A stretch of DNA of 25,934 nucleotides from Methanobacteriota archaeon (GTDB lineage: Archaea; JACRDV01): NCBI GenBank assembly GCA_024860865.1, contig JACRDV010000030.1:1-25934 (forward strand), read 5' to 3'. Shown piece by piece: positions 8,766-16,579 of this stretch. Each line of letters starts with the position of its first letter. Position 1 is the stretch's first letter. The position numbers and the translations under genes are program-made. Below the pieces are notes generated by a model, which was not told the origin of the DNA, did no database searches, and saw only the letters and a list, made by a program, of their open reading frames with translations.

Positions 8766-8790
8766 GGCGACATCGCCAAAAGTATTTATT
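8766..8790 (+). promoter_or_regulatory. Promoter of the SDH-type protease with overlapping palindrome
   Basis: A BRE-like CCAAAAG (8776-8782) is followed by TATTTATT (8783-8790), which would start a transcript near 8810-8815, just ahead of GGAAGGGATGAT and the ATG at 8825. The perfect inverted repeat GGCGA-CA-TCGCC (8766-8777) overlaps the BRE side, where a regulator could block or help TFB. Spacing-based inference. Confidence 0.4.
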
Positions 8791-8824
8791 GTTACGAAGT
8801 GATGTTGGAAGGGATGATATAAAC

Positions 8825-10006
8825 ATGAGTCTAATGGGTGAATACATTAACAGAAAATTGAGCGTCCCTGAATTGGAATCTGAATTATTGAGATTAATAT
8901 CGGAATACAACAAATTGAGAGACACATATTTATTTGTATATGCCGCTGCGATTGGAAAACCAATCCCAACTATTCCATTAGAGCAAGCGGACTTTTATGT
9001 AATTCGAGATTTGTTAGCAGGCAAAAAAGGCCTTCAGAAAGTTGATGTGTATATCGAGACACCGGGAGGAAGCGGCGAAACAGCAGAAGAGATCGTTAGG
9101 TTCTTACGCAATAATTTTGATACGATTTCCTTTGTAGTGTCTGGAGAGGCTAAAAGCGCAGGCACAATTATTGTTTTATCAGGCGATGAAATCTTAATGA
9201 CTGAAACTGGAAGCTTGGGTCCGATTGACGCTCAAATAAAAATTGGACGCTCGGTAGTATCAGCATATGACTACATCGAGTGGGTTGAAAAGAAAAGGAA
9301 AGAAGCAGAAACGCAAGGTGCGCTTAACCCGTTTGATGCTACAATGGTAGCACAGGTTACACCTGGCGAATTAGGCAGTGTATTTCATGCACTAAAATTT
9401 GCTGAAGATCTAGTGGTTGAATGGTTGATAAAATACAAATTTAAAAAATGGACTGTTACCAAAACCCGCAAAATACCTGTAACTGAAGAAATGAAAAAGA
9501 AACGAGCAGAGGAGATTGCGAAGGAATTAACAGACCATTCTAAATGGAGATTACATGGAAGATCAATAAAAATTGATGATTTAGAAGAAATTGGGTTAAA
9601 GATAACAAGGGTAGATAATGACCCGAAATTGGCTGAAATTGTATATAGAATTCAAACAGTTTGCAGGCTGCTTTTTGAGTCTACTACCACCTTTAAGATA
9701 TTTGCAACTCAAGATAACAAAATATTTAGATATGCTGTTCCTGTTGAGGCTCTCATAAGAACTCCAAAAATGCAAACACCTGATGTAGTTGTGATTGAAC
9801 AAAAATGCCTAAAATGTAATACGGTTCATAAGATATATGCAAAATTTGCTCCTAACCCCCAGATCGATATAGACTTCAAAAGTAAAGGATTTATACCTTT
9901 TCCAAAAGATGCTAAGATTGTATGCAAATGTGGCTTTGAGATAGACTTATTAGGTATTAAGAACCAAATTGAAATGCAAATAGGAAGAAAAGTCATTATT
10001 CAATAG
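8825..10006 (+). CDS. ClpP-class serine protease of SDH type with C-terminal Cys motifs
   Basis: A 393-residue protein of the ClpP/crotonase fold. YIETPGGSGETAEE (77-90) supplies the oxyanion-type glycines, GEAKSAGT (107-114) holds the likely nucleophile S111, and LGPIDAQI (131-138) follows, as in the Pfam serine dehydrogenase proteinase family (PF01972). There is no signal peptide, so it should act in the cytoplasm or at the inner membrane face. The C-terminus carries CLKC (328-331) and CKC (367-369), which resembles a small zinc ribbon. The frame is open from 8750, but that stretch overlaps the promoter; ATG 8825 has GGAAGGG-type sequence before it and starts the recognisable protein. The 58-residue gene follows 12 bases later. 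Confidence 0.85.
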   Translation: MSLMGEYINRKLSVPELESELLRLISEYNKLRDTYLFVYAAAIGKPIPTIPLEQADFYVIRDLLAGKKGLQKVDVYIETPGGSGETAEEIVRFLRNNFDTISFVVSGEAKSAGTIIVLSGDEILMTETGSLGPIDAQIKIGRSVVSAYDYIEWVEKKRKEAETQGALNPFDATMVAQVTPGELGSVFHALKFAEDLVVEWLIKYKFKKWTVTKTRKIPVTEEMKKKRAEEIAKELTDHSKWRLHGRSIKIDDLEEIGLKITRVDNDPKLAEIVYRIQTVCRLLFESTTTFKIFATQDNKIFRYAVPVEALIRTPKMQTPDVVVIEQKCLKCNTVHKIYAKFAPNPQIDIDFKSKGFIPFPKDAKIVCKCGFEIDLLGIKNQIEMQIGRKVIIQ

Positions 10007-10018
10007 GGAGAAAAAATC

Positions 10019-10195
10019 ATGGAGGTAAAGAGGAAAGAATTAAGACGGGAAGAAGAGAAGGTGTTGTTAACCTTTTTAAAACAAACCCGAGAAGGAAAGT
10101 ATGCAAAAATAGATGAAAGTTCACTCCCGTATTCTAGACTTAAAGAACATAGAGAAGGACCTTATTATGAAGAGTACTACTATAGTGTTAGATAG
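10019..10195 (+). CDS. 58-residue basic/acidic small protein downstream of the protease
   Basis: ATG at 10019 opens a frame of 58 codons ending in TAG at 10193-10195. The N-terminal half is a charged helix-like stretch (MEVKRKELRREEEKVLL), and the end is tyrosine-rich (GPYYEEYYYSVR). A good ribosome binding site, GGGAG, lies 8 bases before the ATG at the end of the protease gene, and the gap is only 12 bases, so the two are probably co-translated. No family was recognised. Possible roles, all inference, are an adaptor, a substrate or an inhibitor of the protease. It is unusual that its stop codon is only 12 bases before the structured GC-rich island. Confidence 0.62.
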   Translation: MEVKRKELRREEEKVLLTFLKQTREGKYAKIDESSLPYSRLKEHREGPYYEEYYYSVR

Positions 10196-10207
10196 AATAA
10201 GCAGGTA

Positions 10208-10420
10208 GTAGGTTGCAACATCGCCTAACACAGCATAAAAGGTTCGCTTTCACTCGCCCAAATTTTTGTTCGCAAAAACTTCTTTTATGCTGGGACCGTT
10301 GTGCGAAATTGTAGCTCCGAAACGCCTTTCTAAATCGGACAAAGCGGACGGATAAATCAAAAGAAATCGTTACGGAGCCGAAACCAAAGCTTAGAAGCAT
10401 GAGAAAGCCGAGCAATCTAC
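10208..10420 (+). ncRNA. Candidate structured RNA (closed multi-stem fold), unknown family
   Basis: About 45% G+C against roughly 28% in the flank to the right. Three long-range pairings nest cleanly: GTAGGTTGC (10208-10216) with GCAATCTAC (10412-10420), nine pairs including one G-U; CAGCATAAAAG (10231-10241) with CTTTTATGCTG (10282-10292), eleven perfect pairs; and GCTCCGAAACG (10314-10324) with CGTTACGGAGC (10368-10378), ten pairs and one A-A mismatch. Inside the second arm is TTTTTG-TTCG-CAAAAA (10263-10278), a stem with a UUCG loop, which favours the plus strand. Downstream, AAAAACTTGTTTTT (10425-10438) could end the transcript. Signature sequences of RNase P RNA, SRP RNA, C/D guides and tRNA were looked for and not seen. 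It could be a free RNA or the 3' end of the protease transcript. Confidence 0.5.
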
Positions 10421-10736
10421 CTTTAAAAACTTGTTTTTACGTAATGACTTTTAAAACGAAAAAAACCACGCCAAAATACTTGAATTATTTTCTTGCGAAT
10501 TTCTTACGAATTTTATCTTTAAATTTAAAAATCCTTAGTTATGAGCGATTTAAAATTAGATTTCCTAAACTTTATGAATTTAGATTAAGAAAATCTACCT
10601 AAAAATGAACTATGTTTACAACCGCAATCTCAATATAAGAGCGTTAAAAAAGTTTATAACGAAGTTTTAAACATCTGACTTCTGTCTGACTCAAATTCTT
10701 ATTATTTGAAGTTATTAGATTTTAACGGGTCAGTTT
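10421..10736 (+). other. AT-rich region upstream of smc
   Basis: No gene supported. The start holds AAAAACTTGTTTTT (10425-10438), a possible terminator for the RNA island. Near smc there is a TATA-like TTTATAAC near 10652 and a second candidate TTATTATTTG near 10700, the latter about 36 bases before the ATG. CTGACT occurs twice within 18 bases (10675-10690), which could be paired operator half-sites. A lysine-rich frame of 67 codons at 10399-10602 has no features of a real protein. Confidence 0.4.
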
Positions 10737-13700
10737 ATGGCTTATATTAAAGAAATTACTTTGCATAATTTCAAATCATTTGGAAAACGCGTTGTAGTAT
10801 CTCTCCCCAAGGGTTTTACTGCAGTCGTCGGCGCAAATGGGAGTGGGAAATCAAATATCATCGACGGCATTTGCTTCGTTTTAGGCCGCAGAAGCTCAAA
10901 ATCAATGAGAGCTGACCGTTTAGTTGACTTAATTTTTAACGGAAGCAATGGTAGGCCTCCAGCTGACTTTACTGAAGTTAGCTTGATTTTTGATAATACC
11001 GATTCAGCTTTCCCAATTGACTCAAGCAATGTCACAGTTTCTAGAAAAGTCAACAGAGCTGGCTACTGCGCCTATAGAATTAACGATCGCATGGCAACTA
11101 GAACTGAAATTATTGAATTATTGAGCCATGCTGCAATCAATCCAGATGGCTATAACATAATCATGCAAGGGGATATTGTCAAAATAGTCGAAATGAATGC
11201 CGCTGATAGGAGAAAAATAATAGATGAAGTCTCAGGAATCGCCGAGTACAATGAAAAGAAAGAAAAAGCAATGCATGAGCTTGAAAAAGTCAAAAACAAC
11301 ATTGATAAAATTAACATAGTTATATCAGAAGTTGAAACACAATTATCGAAATTAAAAAGTGAACGCGAAGATGCATTAAATTATAAAGAATTGCAAACAA
11401 AACTCGAAGAAACTCGTGGCTTATTAATCAATAAAAAACTTTCAGATGCTAAAGCTGCTTTAAATAATTTACTAGATACATTGGGTACAACTGAAGCTGA
11501 CTATCAGAAGTTCAATCAAGAACTTCAAGCACTTGTTTCAAGTTCACAAGAGAGCGAGCAGAAATTAAATCAGTTGAATCAGATTATTGCAGAAAAAACT
11601 GAGAAAGAACAATTATCCCTTCAAAAAGAAATTGAAGAAATAAAAGGAACAATCCATAGAGCTCAAGATTCTATTAAACTTGCACAAGAAGAAATTGAGA
11701 GAACATCGAATGAAAAGAGAGAAACTGAATTAAAACTTCAACGATTTGAAGCTGAAATTTCTGAACTTCAAAAGAATATTGCTCAATTAGAATATCAAAG
11801 GTCAGAAGTAATAGCTCAAATTGGAAATAGAAGCAAGGAATTAAGAGATATTTTAGAAGCGGTCAAAGAGATAGACTCTGAATTTGCAAAATTAAATGAT
11901 GAGTTATCCGGAATTAATGTTCAACTTGAACAAAAAAAGGACAAATTTTTTGCAGTTCAGAGAGAGATGGAAAAATTACGAGAACTTCTTCAATCAAAGC
12001 AGACAGAGAAAAGCAATGTTTCATCTAAGCTTGAGCAATTAAAAACTCAATTGGTTGGTTTAGAAGCCAATTATGCTGAAGCTATTGAAAAACAAACACA
12101 GCTTCAAAATCAGAAGTCGAGACTAGAGATTGATCTAACTAAACTCACAAAACAAGAAGAACTCGAGCTGCGCGAAAAGATTACAGTAATTGAAGAAAAG
12201 TTACGAAAAGCTCAAGAAGACTATGCTCGTGTAGAAACTAAACTAAAAACTTTAGAAGAGATTTCTTACCCAAAGGCTATTAGTGAAATACTGAAAGCTA
12301 GAGATATAGGCCTCTTAACAGGGATTTACGGAACAATTGCAGAATTGCTTAAAGTCAAACCTGAACATGAAGTTGCGATTGAGGTGGCAGCCGGTTCGCG
12401 GCTGCACCATATTGTTGTTGAATCAGATGAAGATGCATCTCAGGCAATTAAATTTTTAAAAGAAAATAAAATTGGTCGAGCTACATTTTTGCCCCTCAAT
12501 AAAATTGAATTTAAAACTCTAGATCCTCGATCTATAGATGCTAGCAAGGCTGAAGGAGCAATTGGTTTAGCAATAAATTTAGTAGACTTTGACCCGAAAT
12601 TTCAATTTGCATTTAATTATGTTTTTGGGGATACAGTCGTTGTTGATAATTTAGAAACAGCAAAAAAACTTGCGAACGGTCTTAGAATTGTGACGCTTGA
12701 TGGCGATCTGATAGATGCAAAGTGGGCAATTACAGGCGGCTTTTATCAAAGGAGAGGTATCAAATCCGTTAAGCAAGAAGAAGATTATCTTCAACAATTA
12801 AAAGCTGGAATTTCACAGCTTGAAACTTCTAAGCAGGAAATTTTAGTTAAGCTCAAAGAGCTCGAAAAATTTGTAGGAGAATTATCACAACAAAAAATCA
12901 ATGTTGAAGCTGAATTAACAAATCAAACTTTAATCTTAGATAATGCACAAAAACAAATTCAAAACCAAAAAAATGAGTTAATTCAATTTGAGGCTCAATT
13001 TGCCCAATTATCAAAAGAAATTGAATCATTTGAAGTTAAGTATAATTTACATTCAGCTGAATTAAATCAGCTCCAAGATGAGCTAAAACAACTTGAAAGT
13101 AAAAAAATTGAGATCAATGAGAAACTTAGCTCTTCTAAAGCTAGTGATTATACAGCAAAAACAAGAGAAATTGAGCAAACAATTTATCAACACCGCGAAA
13201 CTCAGCAAAAACTTGATACAGAGATCGGCTCTTCAAAAGCAAAAATTGAGAGCGGGTTGCAGCCTTCTATTCAAACATGTAAGAATAATTTGGCAAACCA
13301 CCAAGAAAAAAGTGAAAAATTAGTGAATATGGTTCAACAAAATCAAGCTTTAATTTTACTTCAGACCCAACAGCTCAATTTAAAAGTTGATCTTGTAGGC
13401 AGTTTAACCAAAGACGTTGAAGGATTACGCATACAACGCGAGCAGTATCAACGAACGATTTCTGAGCTTTCAGTTAAGCGCGAGGAACTCTACCAGAAGC
13501 TTGCTAGTATTCAGACGGTCCGTTCAAATCTGAACGCTGAAAAAATGGCGCTTGAAAGCAAGATAAATGAGCTATCTATTGAAGCTCAAAAATATCAAAA
13601 TTTAGCCGCCTCAGAAGTTGAAGTAAAAATATCTGATCTAGAACAAAAGGTACAAACTCTTGAAATCGAAATGAAAAAGCTTGAACCAATAAACATGCGC

Positions 13701-14276
13701 GCAATTGAAGACTATGATAATACTTTACAACGCCATGAAAAACTTTTTGAACAAAATAAAAAGCTAACAGAAGAAAGAAATGCCATACTTAAATTAATGA
13801 CTGAAATAGATGAACGAAAATTAGCAGTTTTTATGGAGGCTTTTGAGGCAATTAACCGAAGTTTTAAAGAGATTTTTTCACAGCTCTCACCTGAAGGCGA
13901 AGCGGAGTTAATACTTGAAAACTATGGCGATCCCTTTGAAGGTGGCTTAGAAATTCGGGCAAAACCAGCAGGAAAAGAAGTTCGCTCGATTGAATCAATG
14001 TCGGGAGGCGAGAAAACGCTCACAGCACTGGCTTTTGTCTTTGGGTTAGCTCGCTATAAACCGGCACCATTCTATGTGCTAGATGAAGCAGATATGTTTC
14101 TAGATGGCGATAATGGTGAAAAATTTGCCAATCTAGTGAAAGAATTTTCTAAAAGCGCTCAATTTATAGTGGTATCTTTTAGAGAAAGCATGGTATCTTC
14201 TGCTGATCAGTTAATTGGTGTTGCTATGCAGGATGCTGGCTCAGATATAGTTTCAGTCAAACTAGGAGGCCAGTAA
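10737..14276 (+). CDS. smc: SMC chromosome-organising ATPase
   Basis: A full-length SMC protein of 1179 residues. The N-terminal head has Walker A GANGSGKS (32-39). A long coiled coil rich in Gln, Glu, Lys and Leu follows, then a hinge at about residues 525-665 (YGTIAELLKVKPEHEVAIEVAAG...), the returning coil, and the C-terminal head with signature SMSGGEKT (about 1085-1092) and Walker B FYVLDEAD (about 1110). The dimer, with ScpA and ScpB, compacts DNA and separates chromosomes. Walker B continues as ADMFLDGDN where most family members have IDAALD-type sequence, a mild variation. GGAGG at the 3' end is the ribosome binding site of scpA, two bases beyond the smc stop. The ATG is the only sensible start. 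Confidence 0.98.
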   Translation: MAYIKEITLHNFKSFGKRVVVSLPKGFTAVVGANGSGKSNIIDGICFVLGRRSSKSMRADRLVDLIFNGSNGRPPADFTEVSLIFDNTDSAFPIDSSNVTVSRKVNRAGYCAYRINDRMATRTEIIELLSHAAINPDGYNIIMQGDIVKIVEMNAADRRKIIDEVSGIAEYNEKKEKAMHELEKVKNNIDKINIVISEVETQLSKLKSEREDALNYKELQTKLEETRGLLINKKLSDAKAALNNLLDTLGTTEADYQKFNQELQALVSSSQESEQKLNQLNQIIAEKTEKEQLSLQKEIEEIKGTIHRAQDSIKLAQEEIERTSNEKRETELKLQRFEAEISELQKNIAQLEYQRSEVIAQIGNRSKELRDILEAVKEIDSEFAKLNDELSGINVQLEQKKDKFFAVQREMEKLRELLQSKQTEKSNVSSKLEQLKTQLVGLEANYAEAIEKQTQLQNQKSRLEIDLTKLTKQEELELREKITVIEEKLRKAQEDYARVETKLKTLEEISYPKAISEILKARDIGLLTGIYGTIAELLKVKPEHEVAIEVAAGSRLHHIVVESDEDASQAIKFLKENKIGRATFLPLNKIEFKTLDPRSIDASKAEGAIGLAINLVDFDPKFQFAFNYVFGDTVVVDNLETAKKLANGLRIVTLDGDLIDAKWAITGGFYQRRGIKSVKQEEDYLQQLKAGISQLETSKQEILVKLKELEKFVGELSQQKINVEAELTNQTLILDNAQKQIQNQKNELIQFEAQFAQLSKEIESFEVKYNLHSAELNQLQDELKQLESKKIEINEKLSSSKASDYTAKTREIEQTIYQHRETQQKLDTEIGSSKAKIESGLQPSIQTCKNNLANHQEKSEKLVNMVQQNQALILLQTQQLNLKVDLVGSLTKDVEGLRIQREQYQRTISELSVKREELYQKLASIQTVRSNLNAEKMALESKINELSIEAQKYQNLAASEVEVKISDLEQKVQTLEIEMKKLEPINMRAIEDYDNTLQRHEKLFEQNKKLTEERNAILKLMTEIDERKLAVFMEAFEAINRSFKEIFSQLSPEGEAELILENYGDPFEGGLEIRAKPAGKEVRSIESMSGGEKTLTALAFVFGLARYKPAPFYVLDEADMFLDGDNGEKFANLVKEFSKSAQFIVVSFRESMVSSADQLIGVAMQDAGSDIVSVKLGGQ

Positions 14277-14278
14277 TT

Positions 14279-15001
14279 TTGGATTATAATATGCAGCACA
14301 TAGAAATATTGATTGATTTAGTAACAACAAATCAACTTGACATCTGGCAGGTAGATATAATTGAAATCGCAGATAAATTTACAGAACGCATTAACCAGAT
14401 GGAAAAATTAGATTTAAGAATTTCTGCAAAAACTTTGCTCACAGCTTCAATTTTATTAAGAATGAAATCTGAAATTTTAGTTCAAGAAGGAGAAAGTTTA
14501 ACAAGATCCCAAATCAATGAAATTTTATCAGGAACCCAAGAAGCTCAAATTGATGAAATAGCTCAATTATTTGGTCAATATCCCGGTTTACAAAATTTAG
14601 TTGAAGCAACTCAAGTTCCATTATCTCAACCCATTAGAGGTCAAGAACTTAAAAGAAAAATTACTTTCTTTGAATTGCTCGAATCACTTCAAAAATCGTT
14701 AAATGACATTCGCTCTAAAGCATTAAAATCCAGCATCCAACCAAAAACAATTGAAACGGAAGGAATCATAGCAGATGTAATGGAAGAGCTTGGAAATAGA
14801 GTAAAATTATTATTGGAACATATCCTCTCTCTAAATTCTAAAACGATTAAATTTTCTGAGTTGATCAAGCAATGGACTCCTAAAGAGGTTGTTAAAATTT
14901 TATTGCCTTTGTTATTTCTAGCAAACCAGAAGAGAGTTAAAATTTCTCAGTCAGAGTGGTGTGGAGAAATATACATTACGCTAGGTGAATCCAATGCATG
15001 A
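14279..15001 (+). CDS. scpA: ScpA kleisin, SMC partner
   Basis: A 240-residue kleisin. The N-terminal helix LDIWQVDIIEIADKFTERI (about residues 20-38) is the ScpA signature that contacts the SMC neck, and the C-terminal part (about 190-240) is the winged helix that binds the SMC head. The start is TTG at 14279, chosen because GGAGG at 14265-14269 is 9 bases before it; ATG at 14291 would be 21 bases away. It bridges the SMC heads with ScpB bound to its middle. The gene starts two bases after the smc stop and its last bases overlap scpB. Confidence 0.93.
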   Translation: MDYNMQHIEILIDLVTTNQLDIWQVDIIEIADKFTERINQMEKLDLRISAKTLLTASILLRMKSEILVQEGESLTRSQINEILSGTQEAQIDEIAQLFGQYPGLQNLVEATQVPLSQPIRGQELKRKITFFELLESLQKSLNDIRSKALKSSIQPKTIETEGIIADVMEELGNRVKLLLEHILSLNSKTIKFSELIKQWTPKEVVKILLPLLFLANQKRVKISQSEWCGEIYITLGESNA

Positions 15002-15539
15002 TAAATTGATGGTTGAAGCTGCTTTATTTGCCGCTGGGAAACCGCTGTCATTGAGTGATTTAGCAGCTGGCTTAAATTTAACTCAAGATAGAATTAAAGA
15101 ACTTATTGGGCAGCTAAGGCTTGAATACTCCGCACGAGAAAGCGCAATTGAGTTGGTTCAGATACTTGAAAACAAGTATACAATTCAAGTTAAAACCGAA
15201 TATGTAGGCGTCGCCAGCAATTTTTCTAAGCGAAGAGAGCTTTCGTCTAGCCTGATTAAAACGCTTGCTATGGTGGCATATCAGCAACCAATTACTCAGG
15301 CAAAAATAGTGAAAATTCGCGGTTTAATGGCATACGACCACATTAAGGCGCTTAAGCGAAGAGGGCTAATTAAATTCAAACCATTTGGTCGTACTAAAAT
15401 TCTTCATACAACTAGAAAATTTTGTGAATATTTTGGATTAGAAACTGATGAACCAAAGGAAATTAGAGTTTGGATTGAAAAACATTTGAAAAAAGAAATT
15501 GGAGAAACTTCGGAAACTTCAAAAATGGTCCAACAATAG
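14994..15539 (+). CDS. scpB: ScpB, winged-helix partner of SMC-ScpA
   Basis: A protein of about 181 residues with two winged-helix domains: VEAALFAAGKPLSLSDLAAGL near the N-terminus and IKTLAMVAYQQPITQAKIVKIRG in the middle, both typical of ScpB. It dimerises and binds the centre of ScpA. The frame also opens at GTG 14985, but AGGTGA at 14983-14988 is a near-perfect ribosome binding site for ATG 14994, so the shorter form is preferred. It overlaps the end of scpA by eight bases. At its 3' end it overlaps the convergent rnhB by 21 bases. Confidence 0.93.
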   Translation: MHDKLMVEAALFAAGKPLSLSDLAAGLNLTQDRIKELIGQLRLEYSARESAIELVQILENKYTIQVKTEYVGVASNFSKRRELSSSLIKTLAMVAYQQPITQAKIVKIRGLMAYDHIKALKRRGLIKFKPFGRTKILHTTRKFCEYFGLETDEPKEIRVWIEKHLKKEIGETSETSKMVQQ

Positions 15540-16187
15540 TTGTGTTTTTTTCATTCCAGTTAATTTTTTTATTGGAGACCAAGATAATCTAACAAAATCT
15601 GGAAAACCATTTCCATTTCTAACTAATGATCTCAAATAGATGCGGGTTGTTGGGTCAGAAGGATATCCGGAGCCGATATCTCCATAAGTTTCTTTTAATT
15701 TTTCAATTTCATTATCTCTTGTAACTTTTGCAAGAATAGAAGCTGCAGATACAACTGGATAGCGAACATCTGCCGTATGTTCTGAAACTAGTTTTATTGC
15801 TAATTTTGTACTTTCATGTAGATACTTATAAATTGATTCCGCAAAATGAACACAAGAGTTGTCAGCAGCATCAACTATTACTTTTTGCGGCCGAAGCTCA
15901 TTAATCGCTTCAGCCATTTTCATCGCTTCAATTTCAGTAATAGTAAGATTTTCTTCAATGCGCAATTTGTCGAGTTCGCGAGCTGATACTTTAATTATAA
16001 GAGAAGTTTCAGCAGTTTCTTGAATTAGAGGGAAGAGCTTCAATCGACGAGCAGCGCTAATGCGTTTTGAATCTCGGACGCGCAATTCTCTTAATTTTTG
16101 TTCTCCACTTTCATCAACGACTACTGCACCAATTACTAGCGGGCCAAGAATAGGACCACGGCCAGCCTCATCTAAGCCTCCAATCAA
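15519..16187 (-). CDS. rnhB: Ribonuclease HII
   Basis: A 222-residue RNase HII that cuts RNA from RNA-DNA hybrids and single ribonucleotides in DNA. GLDEAGRGPILGPLV (4-18) supplies D6 and E7; VDAAD (105-109) supplies the third acidic residue (D106); HTADVRYPVVSAASILAKV (137-155) supplies D140. SGYPSDPTT (173-181) is also conserved. The start is TTG at 16187, with a TAA stop directly in front of it, so no upstream start is possible, and the catalytic block begins two residues later. It converges on scpB and shares 21 bases of coding sequence with it, so each message is antisense to the other's end. Confidence 0.97.
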   Translation of the reverse strand: MIGGLDEAGRGPILGPLVIGAVVVDESGEQKLRELRVRDSKRISAARRLKLFPLIQETAETSLIIKVSARELDKLRIEENLTITEIEAMKMAEAINELRPQKVIVDAADNSCVHFAESIYKYLHESTKLAIKLVSEHTADVRYPVVSAASILAKVTRDNEIEKLKETYGDIGSGYPSDPTTRIYLRSLVRNGNGFPDFVRLSWSPIKKLTGMKKTQLLLDHF

Positions 16188-16579
16188 TTATTTCTAACCC
16201 TCTGGATTTAACCATGTTTTTATTAAAAAATTAGCTTTTAAATACTTATTTAAACGATTTTATGGCAATTCGAGACTCTAAATTTGAAAACTATTATTTT
16301 TAACAAATCTAACAAAAAAAGAGGCTTTTATGGGTTAGTTTGACTGGCGTGAATTAGACTTTCAATTTCGCCTATACTTCCAATTAATTCAAAACACACA
16401 ACGAATCATCCCATTTAGATTAAGTTATTGTAAAAGCCACTGTTTCGTGTTAAACTATTCCAAGCGTTTGTGGCTGATATCTGAGCCGCTTCAATATTTT
16501 TCGAAATATAGGTAAAGGTTGGTTTAAGTCTCAATAGAAAGATTGAAAAATAAATTAGCTGTAATTATGCTTGATTTAA
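16188..16579. other. Intergenic region with weak structured island and promoter
   Basis: No gene supported. From 16321 to about 16491 the base composition is richer (about 40% G+C) and repeats pair up: GGCTTTTA (16323-16330) with TAAAAGCC (16431-16438), ATGGG with CCCAT (16410-16414) inside it, GGCG with CGCC (16369-16372), and GTGGCT (16470-16475) with AGCCGC (16484-16489). This is weaker than the island at 10208. On the right, GAAAAATAAATTA (about 16543-16555) is a TATA-like box some 29 bases before the ATG of the next gene. Confidence 0.4.

Noticed and set aside
8750-8824. Longer N-terminus of the SDH-type protease
   Set aside because: This part contains the promoter and palindrome; the family-like sequence and a ribosome binding site begin at 8825.
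10188-10415. 75-codon minus-strand frame across the RNA island
   Set aside because: It covers inverted repeats, has no recognisable domain or start signal, and the structure explains the region better.
10201-10420. tRNA, RNase P RNA or SRP RNA in the GC-rich island
   Set aside because: No cloverleaf, no GAGGAAAGTC-type core and no SRP helix 8 sequence could be found on either strand.
10399-10602. 67-codon frame, lysine-rich, after the RNA island
   Set aside because: Composition follows AT-rich DNA, there is no ribosome binding site or domain, and it overlaps the stem of the RNA candidate.
14985-14993. GTG start of scpB three codons upstream
   Set aside because: The GTG is part of AGGTGA, which is a well-spaced ribosome binding site for the ATG at 14994.
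16261-16302. Short frame MAIRDSKFENYYF
   Set aside because: Only 13 codons, no ribosome binding site, and located in AT-rich DNA.
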